Shown here piece after piece: positions 8,171 through 17,445 of a DNA stretch of 64,000 nt (positions within the stretch are counted from its first letter, which is position 1; each line of letters begins with the position of its first letter). The translations under genes were made by a program, and so were the position numbers. The DNA comes from Methylosinus trichosporium OB3b (GTDB taxonomy: Bacteria > Pseudomonadota > Alphaproteobacteria > Rhizobiales > Beijerinckiaceae). The stretch is from the NCBI RefSeq assembly GCF_002752655.1, contig NZ_CP023737.1, positions 248,001 through 312,000 of the forward strand. The letters are read 5' to 3'. Below the pieces are notes generated by a model. The model was not told where the DNA came from. It was given only the letters and a program-made list of their open reading frames with translations, and did no database searches.

Positions 8171-10078
8171 ATGGAATTGGCGACGCTTCGCTTCGTCGAG
8201 AGCCTGCTCTCCGCTATCGCCGTCGGTCTTTTGCTGCTGCCGCGCCTGATCGAGGAGGACGGCAAGCGGTTCAACAAGCAGATCGCCGCCGCGGCGGTCC
8301 TGCGCCTGCTGTTCGGCTTCGGCCTCATCATCGCGACGGCGCGCAACATCATTCCCGCGCAGCGTCCGCTCGATTGGCCGACGCTCAGCCAGTTCGTCAC
8401 CGGAACGGTGATCGGCCGAGCCTGGGTCGCCACTCAGATTCTCGCAGCGATTTTCGCCGCGGCGGCTCTGTTGCGCCTGCGCATTTCCAATCTCTGGCTG
8501 GACCGCGCCTCGCTCGGCCTCGGTCTGCTGGTGCTCGCCGTCGTCTCGGTCACTGGTCATGCGGTCGATGACAGCCTGCCGATCTACACGCAGCTGAGCT
8601 TCCCCTTCCACACGCTCGCCGGCCTCACCTGGATCGGCGGCCTGCTCGGCCTCGTCTATTGGATGCTGACCGGCCGCGACAAGCCGCCGGAAGTCGCCTG
8701 GCGCATCGCCGAACGCTGGTCGCTCGTCGCCAAGGGCGCGATGCTCGTCGTGCTGATCAGCGGCCTCGTCATCGCCTGGGAGACCGTCGGCCTCTTCGGC
8801 TTCATGCTGGCGACGCCCTATGGTCGGCTGCTCAGCCTGAAGCTGCTGCTCCTCTGCGGGGCTTTGCTGCTCGCTCTTTCGCTCGCGCGCTATCTCACGC
8901 TGCCGCACAGCAAGAAGCGCTTCGATCTCGCCTGGTATGCGAAGATCGGCGGATTTGAAGCCGGCTGCGCGGTGGCGTTGCTGTTCCTGGCCGGCTGGAT
9001 CGCGACGATCACGCCGGCGGCGCATGAAAACAACGTCTACTGGCCATTGCCATTCCGTTTCACTTATGCCGGCACCTGGGGCCTCAAGGTCATTCCCTGG
9101 CTCGATCCGACATGGAACTGGGGCGTCGCCGCCCTCGCTTTCGCGGCGCTCGCCGCGCTCGCTTGGTTCGTTCCGCAACTGCGTCAGTGGCGGCGCCTCG
9201 CGACGCCGGTCGGCGGCGCCGCCGCGCTGCTCTGCGGCCTCGTCTCGGTGTCGGTGCAGGCCTATCCGGAAACCTACACCGATCCGCCGATCCCCTATGT
9301 CGCGGCGTCGGTCAAGCGCGGTTTCGAGACCTATCAGGCCAATTGCATCCCTTGCCACGGCGTCACGGGCGAGGCCAACGGCCCCATGGCCAAGGCGCTT
9401 GCGGTGCCGCCGGCGGATCTCACGGCGCCGCATGTGGCGACGCATACGCTGGGCGATATCTTCCATTGGCTGACTTATGGTGGGCAGAGCGGCGTCATGC
9501 CGCCCTTCGCCGACGTCACCAGCGAGGACGAGCGCTGGGATCTCATCAACTATCTCACCGTTCTGTCGAACTCGAACCAATCGCGCTTCCTCGGCCCTAA
9601 GGGCGTCATTCAATGGCTGGTGGCCCCCAATTTCGCCATTGACGATCCGAAGGACGAGATCGTCGACGTCGAGAAGCTGCGCGGCGTGCCGACGCTCGTC
9701 TCCTTCGCGCGCTGCAAGGCGGATGATCCCGCCTTCGCGGAAAAGACCGCGAGCCTGACGGCGGCCGCGGAGACGACGGCGGCGATGGGAGCGCATCATG
9801 TCACAGTGTATTTCGGCGAATGTCCCGCCGATCCGCGCGCCTATCTCACGAGCCATCCCGACGCGGTGGAGCTCACCTATTCGATCATCAATCATTATTT
9901 GGACGAGCCGGTCGTGAACGAGATCCCGGAAGGGCATTTCCTGATCGACCGCTCGGGCTATGTGCGCGCCCGTTTCCGCCACTTCGGCGCCGACGATGGC
10001 AATCTCTCATCGCTGAAAGCGCAGATCGCGCTGACCGCGAAGGAGCCGGTCGTCTATGTCTCGCCGCATCAGCATTGA
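8171..10078 (+). CDS. copD: CopD copper-transport membrane protein fused to cytochrome c and a redoxin-like domain
   Basis: This is a 635-residue protein in three parts. Residues 1 to about 370 are a polytopic CopD-family membrane domain (about eight to nine hydrophobic segments), thought to move copper across the inner membrane. Residues about 378-465 are a class I cytochrome c domain with CIPCH at 392-396 and a Met ligand candidate at M443 (GVMPPF). The remaining C-terminal part, with GHFLIDRSGYVRARFRHF, looks like a thioredoxin/Sco-type fold, but it has no CxxxC pair and ends SPHQH. ATG 8171 was preferred over ATG 8102 for its better upstream GGAAG and because it begins directly at the membrane domain. 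The fusion implies coupling of copper transfer to electron transfer. Confidence 0.85.
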   Translation: MELATLRFVESLLSAIAVGLLLLPRLIEEDGKRFNKQIAAAAVLRLLFGFGLIIATARNIIPAQRPLDWPTLSQFVTGTVIGRAWVATQILAAIFAAAALLRLRISNLWLDRASLGLGLLVLAVVSVTGHAVDDSLPIYTQLSFPFHTLAGLTWIGGLLGLVYWMLTGRDKPPEVAWRIAERWSLVAKGAMLVVLISGLVIAWETVGLFGFMLATPYGRLLSLKLLLLCGALLLALSLARYLTLPHSKKRFDLAWYAKIGGFEAGCAVALLFLAGWIATITPAAHENNVYWPLPFRFTYAGTWGLKVIPWLDPTWNWGVAALAFAALAALAWFVPQLRQWRRLATPVGGAAALLCGLVSVSVQAYPETYTDPPIPYVAASVKRGFETYQANCIPCHGVTGEANGPMAKALAVPPADLTAPHVATHTLGDIFHWLTYGGQSGVMPPFADVTSEDERWDLINYLTVLSNSNQSRFLGPKGVIQWLVAPNFAIDDPKDEIVDVEKLRGVPTLVSFARCKADDPAFAEKTASLTAAAETTAAMGAHHVTVYFGECPADPRAYLTSHPDAVELTYSIINHYLDEPVVNEIPEGHFLIDRSGYVRARFRHFGADDGNLSSLKAQIALTAKEPVVYVSPHQH

Positions 10079-10215
10079 GCGGAGCGAGCGAGAGCGCGCG
10101 TCATTCGCCGCATGGTCGCGATGCGGCGGAGGAGGCTTGCAGGCCTCCCGTCGAGAAATGCGACGCGAGACTGAACGGACCGACGAGACAGTCGGCCTTT
10201 CGAGGGAGAATGCAC

Positions 10216-10818
10216 ATGATCATCAAGCGGCGTGATCTACTGGCTGCGGGCCTTCTGTTGGGCGGAGCGGCGCTCGGCGCGCTGATCCCGGCGACGATGA
10301 CGACGGCGCATGAATACGATCTCGGGAAGCTCACCATCGAGCACCCCTGGGTGCGCGCGCCCAAGGATGGCGAGACCACGGCTTATTTCTACGCCTTCAT
10401 CCATAACAAGGGCGATACGGCGGACAAGCTCATCGCCGTCAAATCGCCGAATGTCGGCACGGTCACGCTGCACGCCGACGCCACGCATGCGGTCGCGGCC
10501 GGCGGCATTGCCGTTCCGCCCGGCCAGACGACGACGTTGTCGCCCGAGAGCGGCCATGCCGTCCTCGGCGACGTGAAGAAGATCAATCCGGTCGGTTGGG
10601 GAATGGAGCTGGTTCTGGTGTTCGAGAAGGCCGGCGAGGTCACCGTCGACGCGGCGGTCGACGCGCCCGACGCTCTGCACGCCCATGACGCCGACGCGCT
10701 GGCGCGGTGGGAGAAGGATCATCCCGACGGATACAAGGCCGCGCCGGCGGGAGCGCATCACCACGATCATCACGATCATGATCACATGGATGCGGCGACC
10801 GACGCCTCGAAGAAATAG
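10216..10818 (+). CDS. PCuAC-domain periplasmic copper chaperone with His-rich tail (PmoF-like)
   Basis: A 200-residue protein: signal peptide, PCuAC domain, then a His/Asp-rich tail (HHHDHHDHDH). The predicted cleavage TTA|HEYD makes H32 the mature N-terminus. The canonical PCuAC methionine/histidine copper motif is missing, which fits the methanotroph PCuAC subgroup reported to use an N-terminal histidine brace. The tail probably buffers or collects copper. Two ATGs compete; 10216 is preferred over 10210 because GAGGG at 10202-10206 is then at normal spacing. It is the last gene of pmoD-copC-copD-PCuAC and is followed by a hairpin. Confidence 0.87.
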   Translation: MIIKRRDLLAAGLLLGGAALGALIPATMTTAHEYDLGKLTIEHPWVRAPKDGETTAYFYAFIHNKGDTADKLIAVKSPNVGTVTLHADATHAVAAGGIAVPPGQTTTLSPESGHAVLGDVKKINPVGWGMELVLVFEKAGEVTVDAAVDAPDALHAHDADALARWEKDHPDGYKAAPAGAHHHDHHDHDHMDAATDASKK

Positions 10819-10830
10819 CCGATCGGAGGC

Positions 10831-10858
10831 GGACGGCTCGTCTCGCGACGGGCCGTCC
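10831..10858 (+). terminator. Hairpin after the PCuAC gene
   Basis: GGACGGCTCGT pairs with ACGGGCCGTCC with one mismatch, shortly after the stop at 10818. A short, imperfect T-rich run follows. It is a probable end of the copper cluster transcript. Confidence 0.5.
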
Positions 10859-10865
10859 CTTCATA

Positions 10866-10929
10866 AGCGCTGGAGTTCTTTCTCTGATCGATCGAACGAT
10901 TCCGTTCGATCGGAAAGCGCTCTAGCGCT
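10866..10929 (+). repeat. Dispersed GATCGATCGAACG repeat, copy C
   Basis: The cleanest hairpin of the family: CGATCGAACG-ATTC-CGTTCGATCG is a perfect 10-bp stem with a 4-nt loop, flanked by AGCGCT on both sides. It has the same orientation as copy B and slightly overlaps the 3' end of the next minus-strand gene. Confidence 0.8.
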
Positions 10930-11170
10930 CGGAGTCGAAGGTGACGAGCCGGCCGGAAAAGCCGCTGTCCATGTCCGACAGCGAGGCCGGCGCCGGCGGC
11001 GTCGTGCGCGGCGCGTTGAGCGGCAGAGCAAAGCCGAGAACGAAGGCGGCGAGCGCCATGGCGGCGACGAGCAGCAGCGACACGCGGAACTGGCGTCTCG
11101 CCGACTCGGGATCGAAGCTGCGGGTGAAGGCGGGCTCGAGCCGATCTTCGAACTTGTCCACTAACGACAT
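10922..11170 (-). CDS. Small single-pass membrane protein, unknown function
   Basis: An 82-residue protein with a charged N-terminus (MSLVDKFEDRLEP), one transmembrane helix near residues 31-52 (VSLLLVAAMALAAFVLGF) and a short Pro/Thr-rich periplasmic tail. The start at 11170 has GAGGAAG at good spacing. The frame extends upstream but that part looks non-coding. No family is recognised. It is on the strand opposite the copper cluster, with its 3' end touching repeat copy C. Confidence 0.6.
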   Translation of the reverse strand: MSLVDKFEDRLEPAFTRSFDPESARRQFRVSLLLVAAMALAAFVLGFALPLNAPRTTPPAPASLSDMDSGFSGRLVTFDSER

Positions 11171-11192
11171 GACGCTTCCTCTTCGGACGCTC

Positions 11193-12587
11193 TCACCAAT
11201 CTTCGCGCTTCGCGCGGCCCCCGACCGCTGCGATTGCGCGCGCCGAGCGATCGATCCGCCGCACGACCACCCGACATAGCGATAACGGCGATGTGACGGA
11301 GAAAGTTGCATCGGCGACGCAGGTCAATCGTGATTTTTTCGTGAATTCGGCAAGGCGAAATGCGCGAAAGATCACATTCGAGCCATTCTCTTCTCCGTCC
11401 GGACGCAACGCATCGCATGAAATGACGATGAAGAGCGCGGCGAGCGTCGCCGCGCCGAGCGGCAGATCGGCGACGCTGGCGAGCGGACGCGCGACGAGCG
11501 GCAGCACGAACGCTGCAGCGAGCGTGGTTTTCACGAATGGGCCGAAGCCGCGCTCGATGCCTCGCGCCGTCACTAGGGCAAGAGCAGGCGCGAGCGCCGC
11601 CAAATCATAGTCGAAGCAATAGGGCGTCGCGAGCAGGCTCGCGACAATGGTCGCGGCGGCTTTGGCGCGCACGTCCGCCGATGAGCGCCATAGCAGCGCG
11701 AGCGCGCCGAGAACGAACAGCGTGGTCGCGGATTGCGCGGCATAGGCGAGAGCGACGTCGCCGCCGAGAAGACGCACGGCCGAAAAGACGCTCTGTCCTT
11801 TCGCAAAGCCCACTCCGCCCTGCTCGAGCACGATGGAGCGCGCCGTCGCGAGGCTGTGGATGAACGCGATCCAAGTGTCGACGCCGAAGACCGCCGCGCT
11901 GGCGGCGACCATCAGCGCCGTCGTGGCGCTCGCGGCGGCGATCGATCGCCAATGGCCGCCGCAGACGAGAGCGATCGGCAGCGCCAACGCGAATTGCGGC
12001 TTATAGGCGAGCAGGCCGAAGCAGAACCCGGCGAGCATCGGTCGCGGGCGAAGCTGCAGAAAGCCGAAGCCGAGCAGGCCGGCGGTGAGAAAGCCGTTCT
12101 GGCCATGGCCGAGATTGACCAGAACTGCCGGAAAGGCGAGCGCCGCGATCGCCACGCGCCACGGCGGGATCTCCGTGCGATGCAGGATCGCGAGCACGGC
12201 GAGGAGATAGAGCAGAAGCGTGGCGGCCTGCCATAGCGCCAGCGCCTGCAGATAGGGCAGAGCGGCGAGCGCCGCCGCCGGCGCGAGGAAGAGGGGCGGA
12301 TAATGCCAACCGAATATGTCGGTCGTCGCGCCGAATTCGGCGCGCTGCGCGGCGATATGGCGGGAGAGATCGAATGGCGCCTCCGGCTGTCCGCGCAGAA
12401 CTTCGAGGCCGGCGACCCAGACCTGCGAGAAATCGGTTCCGAGCGGATGGCCGTTCGCATCGAACCGGCCCTGGGCGAAGGCCAGCGTCGCGACGACCGC
12501 GATGACCGTGAGCGCGAGAAGCATCGCCGGATAGACGGCGAGGCGCCGCTCGTCCAGCCAGTCGCCGCTGCGCAGGCTCCGCCACAT
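11193..12587 (-). CDS. GT87/DUF2029-like polytopic membrane glycosyltransferase
   Basis: A 464-residue integral membrane protein with about ten hydrophobic segments. The N-terminal soluble loop ends in GTDFSQVWVAG (Asp after the first helix), and VNLGHGQNGFLTAGLLG and LAYKPQFALALP are typical of DUF2029 / glycosyltransferase family 87, which use polyprenyl-phosphate sugars. ATG 12587 is chosen for its GGAGAG site and immediate transmembrane start. The last 50 residues after RPDGEENGSN look unrelated to the family. Substrate unknown. It is transcribed divergently from aspartate aminotransferase. Confidence 0.75.
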   Translation of the reverse strand: MWRSLRSGDWLDERRLAVYPAMLLALTVIAVVATLAFAQGRFDANGHPLGTDFSQVWVAGLEVLRGQPEAPFDLSRHIAAQRAEFGATTDIFGWHYPPLFLAPAAALAALPYLQALALWQAATLLLYLLAVLAILHRTEIPPWRVAIAALAFPAVLVNLGHGQNGFLTAGLLGFGFLQLRPRPMLAGFCFGLLAYKPQFALALPIALVCGGHWRSIAAASATTALMVAASAAVFGVDTWIAFIHSLATARSIVLEQGGVGFAKGQSVFSAVRLLGGDVALAYAAQSATTLFVLGALALLWRSSADVRAKAAATIVASLLATPYCFDYDLAALAPALALVTARGIERGFGPFVKTTLAAAFVLPLVARPLASVADLPLGAATLAALFIVISCDALRPDGEENGSNVIFRAFRLAEFTKKSRLTCVADATFSVTSPLSLCRVVVRRIDRSARAIAAVGGRAKREDW

Positions 12588-12798
12588 TCGCGTCTCTCCG
12601 ATCGGCTCCGACCCGAAGCGGCGCCACTGGCAAAAGCTAGGGCGCATGGGTGTAGAAACCGGAAATTCAGCGCGGTCGCGACGCGCGGTCGCGGGTCGCG
12701 TGGTGAATTTCGATTGAATGGCGCGCCCGCGGCGTCTATGTTCGAGACGCTGATTGTGCAGCGCACACTTCGCTCGCCGCATCCCGAACCGCTCGTAA

Positions 12799-14016
<1,218 letters not shown>

Positions 14017-14060
14017 AACGACAGCAGCGGCGTCGGAGTTCCTTTAGACGCCGAGCCACC

Positions 14061-14133
14061 GTCATTGCGAGCGCAGCGAAGCAATCCAGGAGCCGCCCCA
14101 TGGCTTTGACCGTTTCGCTACGCTCGCAATGAC
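14061..14133. repeat. GTCATTGCGAGCG inverted-repeat element, copy 1
   Basis: Perfect 13-nt inverted ends, GTCATTGCGAGCG (14061-14073) and CGCTCGCAATGAC (14121-14133), enclose AGCAATCCAGGAGCCGCCCC. A closely related element lies at 33559-33638 and a half-copy at 46844-46880. It is a palindromic intergenic element of the type common in alphaproteobacterial genomes. Confidence 0.85.
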
Positions 14134-14220
14134 AGCCTCGCTCGCGTGACCGCCGTCTCGCAAATCAGCGTGATCGACGCTATCCTATAGGGACGTCTCA
14201 ACGCCCGAGGAGCCGAACCG

Positions 14221-14499
14221 GTGAGCGTCGCCTTCGACACGCTGAAATTCGTCGAGAAGCTCGAGGCGGGCGGCTTCACCCATGCGCAGGCCAAGGCGGC
14301 GGCGGAGGCCTTCGCGGAAGCGACGAGTCAAGAGCTTGCGACTAAATCCGACTTGTTGGTCATCCGCTCGGACATTTCGGCTGTCCGCGCTGAAATGCGA
14401 GAACTGGAATTGCGTATGACGGTGAAGCTCGGCGGGCTGACCATTGGCGCGACCGGCGTCCTCATCGCGGCGATGCGCTATTTCACGGGCGGACATTGA
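14221..14499 (+). CDS. DUF1640-like coiled-coil membrane protein, tandem copy 1
   Basis: A 92-residue protein: an N-terminal segment FDTLKFVEKLEAGGFTHAQA, a coiled coil (about 30-65), and a C-terminal transmembrane helix. This layout matches the DUF1640 / CCDC90 (MCU regulator-like) family. GTG start with GAGGAGC upstream. The following gene at 14570 is nearly identical at both ends; this copy has 14 extra coiled-coil residues (LLVIRSDISAVRAE). Function unknown. Confidence 0.72.
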   Translation: MSVAFDTLKFVEKLEAGGFTHAQAKAAAEAFAEATSQELATKSDLLVIRSDISAVRAEMRELELRMTVKLGGLTIGATGVLIAAMRYFTGGH

Positions 14500-14569
14500 C
14501 GTCCGAGGCCTTTGCTTGCCTCGACCGTGGACATGAGGCAGTCTATACGACGGTCCGAGGAGCTGAACG

Positions 14570-14806
14570 GTGAGCGTCGCATTCGACACGCTGAAATTCG
14601 TCGAGAAGCTCGAGGCGGGCGGCTTCACCCATGAGCAGGCCAAGGCGGCGGCGGAAGCCTTCGCGGAAGCGACGAGCCAAGAGCTCGCGACCGAGGCCGA
14701 TCTGCGCGAGCTCGAGCTGCGCATGACGGTGAAGCTCGGCGGGCTGACGGTCGGCGCGACGGGCGTCATCATTGCGGCGGTGCGTTATTTCACGGGCGGA
14801 CATTGA
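14570..14806 (+). CDS. DUF1640-like coiled-coil membrane protein, tandem copy 2
   Basis: A 78-residue paralogue of the preceding gene, with the same GTG start context (CCGAGGAGC upstream) and near-identical N-terminus and C-terminus (VRYFTGGH). The central coiled coil is shorter. The duplication includes the ribosome-binding region, so it arose by tandem duplication of a unit of about 350 bp. A third, more diverged relative lies at 25902-26105. Confidence 0.72.
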   Translation: MSVAFDTLKFVEKLEAGGFTHEQAKAAAEAFAEATSQELATEADLRELELRMTVKLGGLTVGATGVIIAAVRYFTGGH

Positions 14807-14850
14807 ACGCCGAGCCGACCTCATTCCGACGATCGATTGGAGCGCGCGAG

Positions 14851-15201
14851 ATGGATCGCAAGAGCGAGCTGAAGCGAGCCTATAAGGAAACGCCCAAGAA
14901 AATGGGCGTCTACCGGGTTTTGAACAAGCAATCGGGCCGCTCGCTGCTCGAATGCGGACGCGATATCGAGGCGCGGCTCAATCGGCACATGACCGAGCTG
15001 CGGTTCGGGTCGCATCGCAACAGGGCGTTGCAGGAGGATTGGAACCGCCTCGGCGCCGACGCCTTCTCATTCGAGATCGTGGAGCTGCTGAAGCCGCTGG
15101 ACGAGCCGGATCACGACCCCACGAACGACCTCGAGGCGCTTCTCGAGCTGACGCACGAGAATGAGGAATTCGCGCCGGCGAAGCTCTATAACCGAAGCTG
15201 A
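14851..15201 (+). CDS. GIY-YIG-like protein with degenerate active-site motif
   Basis: 116 residues. GVYRVLNKQSGRSLLECG, R in ARLNRHM, LRFGSHRNRALQEDW and FSFEIVE follow the pattern of GIY-YIG nuclease-fold proteins seen as free-standing bacterial genes. The normal YIG triplet is replaced by LLECG, so catalysis is doubtful. ATG 14851 chosen over an upstream in-frame start because family similarity begins there. It follows the DUF1640 pair on the same strand. No function is assigned. Confidence 0.6.
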   Translation: MDRKSELKRAYKETPKKMGVYRVLNKQSGRSLLECGRDIEARLNRHMTELRFGSHRNRALQEDWNRLGADAFSFEIVELLKPLDEPDHDPTNDLEALLELTHENEEFAPAKLYNRS

Positions 15202-15210
15202 TTGTTTTTC

Positions 15211-15239
15211 ACGGCGGCGACGCGCTGCGCCGCCGCCGT
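15211..15239. terminator. Hairpin between convergent genes (GIY-YIG-like and sodB)
   Basis: A 9-bp perfect stem ACGGCGGCG / CGCCGCCGT is preceded by a TTTTT run. It is placed between two convergent genes and could serve both. Confidence 0.5.
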
Positions 15240-15266
15240 ATGGGTCTCATTCAGATGCGGCGATCG

Positions 15267-15866
15267 TCACTTCGTCGCCGCCTCGTAACACTCCTCGACA
15301 TATTCCCAGTTCACGAGATGCTCGAGGAAGGCCTTGAGGAAGTCGGCGCGGCGGTTGCGGTAGTCGATGTAATAGGCGTGCTCCCACACATCGGCGACCA
15401 GCAGCGGCTTGGCGCCGAACACCAGCGGGTTCTCGGCGTTGGGCGTCTTGCGAACGGCGAGCTTGCCGTCCTTGACCTCGAGCCACACCCAGCCCGAGCC
15501 GAACTGGCCGAGGCCCTGGGTCTGGAACTCTTCCTTGAACTTGTCGACCGAGCCGAAGGACTCGACGATCGCCTTCTCCACCTTGGCCGGAAGGGCGCCG
15601 CCGCCATTGGGCTTCAGCCACTTCCAATATTCGGAGTGGTTGTAGATCTGGGCGACATTGTTGAAGACGGGGACATTCTTGCCGTAGGAGGCGACGATGA
15701 CCTCCTCGATCGGCTTGCCCTCGAATTCCGTGCCCTTCACCAGATTATTGGCGTTGGTGACATAGGTCGCATGATGCTTGTCGTGATGATACTCGAAGGA
15801 TTCCTTCGACAAATACGGCTGCAGCGCGTCATACGCATAGGGAAGGTCGGGGAGGGTGAAGCTCAT
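15267..15866 (-). CDS. sodB: Superoxide dismutase (Fe/Mn type)
   Basis: 199 residues, the usual length for bacterial Fe-superoxide dismutase. Metal ligands are H27, H77, D159 and H163 (in ADVWEHAYY). It converts superoxide to oxygen and hydrogen peroxide in the cytoplasm. The family also contains manganese and cambialistic forms; the Fe assignment is inferred from overall likeness. AGGAGCATGG precedes the start. The PmoD paralogue lies just upstream on the same strand but with its own terminator. Confidence 0.93.
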   Translation of the reverse strand: MSFTLPDLPYAYDALQPYLSKESFEYHHDKHHATYVTNANNLVKGTEFEGKPIEEVIVASYGKNVPVFNNVAQIYNHSEYWKWLKPNGGGALPAKVEKAIVESFGSVDKFKEEFQTQGLGQFGSGWVWLEVKDGKLAVRKTPNAENPLVFGAKPLLVADVWEHAYYIDYRNRRADFLKAFLEHLVNWEYVEECYEAATK

Positions 15867-16007
15867 AATCCATGCTCCTGGCTGGGGTTCGCGAGCGCAG
15901 CAGGCGCTCGCCTCTACCTAGAACCCGGCAGGGCTCCAAGCAACTTCGCACACCCGCAGTCTTACAAATTTCATGCAAAGACCGAACGACAACCCGCCTC
16001 GACGCGA

Positions 16008-16038
16008 AAAACCCGCCTCGAAGGGGATCGAGACGGGC
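16008..16038 (-). terminator. Terminator of the PmoD-paralogue gene
   Basis: On the minus strand a 10-bp stem with one mismatch (CCCGCCTCGA / TCGAGACGGG) is followed by a T-run (AAAAA at 16008-16012 on the plus strand), just after the stop at 16046. Confidence 0.7.
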
Positions 16039-16045
16039 GCGGCCG

Positions 16046-16705
16046 TCACTCGGCCTGGTGGAAGATGGTCACGGGGTCTTCGGGCTTGGCCGGTCGCTTG
16101 CCGCGCCAAGCGATCCGCCATAGGCCGGCGCTGAGGGCGACGAAGCCGATCGCATAGAGAATGTACTCGATCGAATTCCACACGCTGAAGACGCCGACCG
16201 TGAAGGGAAAGCGCCCGCTCCATTCCTGGCCGTCACGATCGGCGACGGTGATGATCGCGGCATATTTCCCCGCCTCCCGGAAGTCGTGCTCGAAGGTCAT
16301 GGTCGCGTTGCGGTAAATCTTGGGTGGCGCGTAGAATTCCGTCGCTTCTCCGACATCCTTGACGATCCGCACGCCGATCGCGATCTCGCGCAGATCGACG
16401 GAAGGCGCGGCCGAGGGCGCAGCAGGAGCTTGGTTCTGCACGATATAGGAGTCGGGAAGGCGGTCCAGCTCCATGGCCGACAGCGCAATGACCGTCGGCC
16501 CGGTCCGGGCGATGTCATCGCAGAATTCCTGTGGCTCACCCTTGTTCTGATAGCCTATGAAATGAACCTTGACGGGTCCGACCTTCAGCACACAAGTGTC
16601 TTGCTCGAGCTTCACGCCGTCATGTGCGAAAGCATAACCTGCCGTCGCTATGCCGGACAGGAAAGCGAGCAAGAATATTCTACGCCTCGATGAGCGCGTA
16701 TCCAT
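16046..16705 (-). CDS. PmoD-like paralogue with predicted N-terminal histidine
   Basis: 219 residues with the PmoD layout: signal peptide, periplasmic domain, one C-terminal transmembrane helix (about 175-195) and a basic tail. Two cysteines, C38 and C62, are 24 residues apart, exactly as C41 and C65 in the pmoD gene at 6923. The Met cluster around the first cysteine is gone (DTCVLKVGPVKVHF). Instead the predicted cleavage FA|HDGV gives H28 as the mature N-terminus, with H48 nearby. A Pro/Ala insertion (APAAPSAAPS) is also present. It probably binds copper at a different site from pmoD. It stands alone beside sodB. Confidence 0.8.
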   Translation of the reverse strand: MDTRSSRRRIFLLAFLSGIATAGYAFAHDGVKLEQDTCVLKVGPVKVHFIGYQNKGEPQEFCDDIARTGPTVIALSAMELDRLPDSYIVQNQAPAAPSAAPSVDLREIAIGVRIVKDVGEATEFYAPPKIYRNATMTFEHDFREAGKYAAIITVADRDGQEWSGRFPFTVGVFSVWNSIEYILYAIGFVALSAGLWRIAWRGKRPAKPEDPVTIFHQAE

Positions 16706-16751
16706 GGTGTCGACTCCCCTCTATAGGCGGGCCGCCAGTGCCAATCCGTGA

Positions 16752-16767
16752 AGAGACACATGTCTCT
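16752..16767. promoter_or_regulatory. Small inverted repeat upstream of the PmoD paralogue
   Basis: AGAGAC-ACAT-GTCTCT, 46 bases upstream of the start at 16705, in an AT-richer stretch. It is a possible operator; no known regulator is matched. Confidence 0.28.
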
Positions 16768-16957
16768 CCTTTCAATGTCGTTATTGGACTTGGTAGTTAC
16801 GATGCGGCGTGGCGCCGCAGCCGGAACGGCGCGCCGCCTCCGCATCGACCACGACGTCGCTCTCCACAATCACGCCGAAATTTTCACGCGAAATAAGGGC
16901 GGAGGCGCTCGGCGGTTAGGCGAGCGCCCGTTGTCGGCCGACCGGAAGGGTATCGAA

Positions 16958-17407
16958 ATGCGGCGTTGGTTGTTCGCTCTTTCTCGCTGGTCGGTGGTCG
17001 CCGCCGGGCTGGCGCTCGCGCTCTGGGGGCCGATGGCGATGTGGAAAGGCTGGGACACGATCCAGATCGAGCGCGGCTGGAGCCTTTTCATCGCTGGCGC
17101 AATCGCGCTGTCGGGCGGCCTCGTGACCCTGGCGCTCGGAGCGGTGCTGTCGCGGCTCGACCATTCGATCCGCATTGCCGAGCGGCGTTCAGTGGCGGAG
17201 GACGCCCGAGAGGGCGCAGCAGCGCGCGAAAACCTGGTGTCCCGACTGCGGCCGGTCGTCGAGAGCGCGCCCATCGAGGTCGATCGCTACACCAGCGGCG
17301 GGGCCGTCTATGTGATGTATTCGGATGGCTCGGTCGAGCTGCGCGGCGCGGGCGGCGCGAGGCGCTTCGCCTCGGTCGCCGAGCTGAAGGAGCAGGTCGG
17401 CTTTTAA
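16958..17407 (+). CDS. Small membrane protein with two transmembrane segments, unknown
   Basis: 149 residues with two transmembrane helices near 10-30 and 42-65, then a cytoplasmic part with a short charged helix and the end VDRYTSGGAVYVMYSDGSVE. ATG 16958 is preceded by GGAAGGG; longer upstream frames look non-coding. No family is recognised with certainty. It faces xthA, and the 31-base gap holds a partial dispersed repeat. Confidence 0.6.
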   Translation: MRRWLFALSRWSVVAAGLALALWGPMAMWKGWDTIQIERGWSLFIAGAIALSGGLVTLALGAVLSRLDHSIRIAERRSVAEDAREGAAARENLVSRLRPVVESAPIEVDRYTSGGAVYVMYSDGSVELRGAGGARRFASVAELKEQVGF

Positions 17408-17414
17408 CGAAGTC

Positions 17415-17445
17415 CCCGATCGACCATTCCGTTCGATCTCAAACG
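17415..17445. repeat. Dispersed GATCGATCGAACG repeat, partial copy D
   Basis: CCGATCGACCATTCCGTTCGATC matches the hairpin core of copies B and C with small changes; flanking modules are absent. It lies between convergent genes. Confidence 0.55.

Noticed and set aside
7988..9982. A 664-codon open frame on the minus strand opposite copD
   Set aside because: It is a shadow of the GC-rich copD gene: composition is Arg/Gly/Ala-rich, no domain is seen, and copD has clear motifs on the plus strand.
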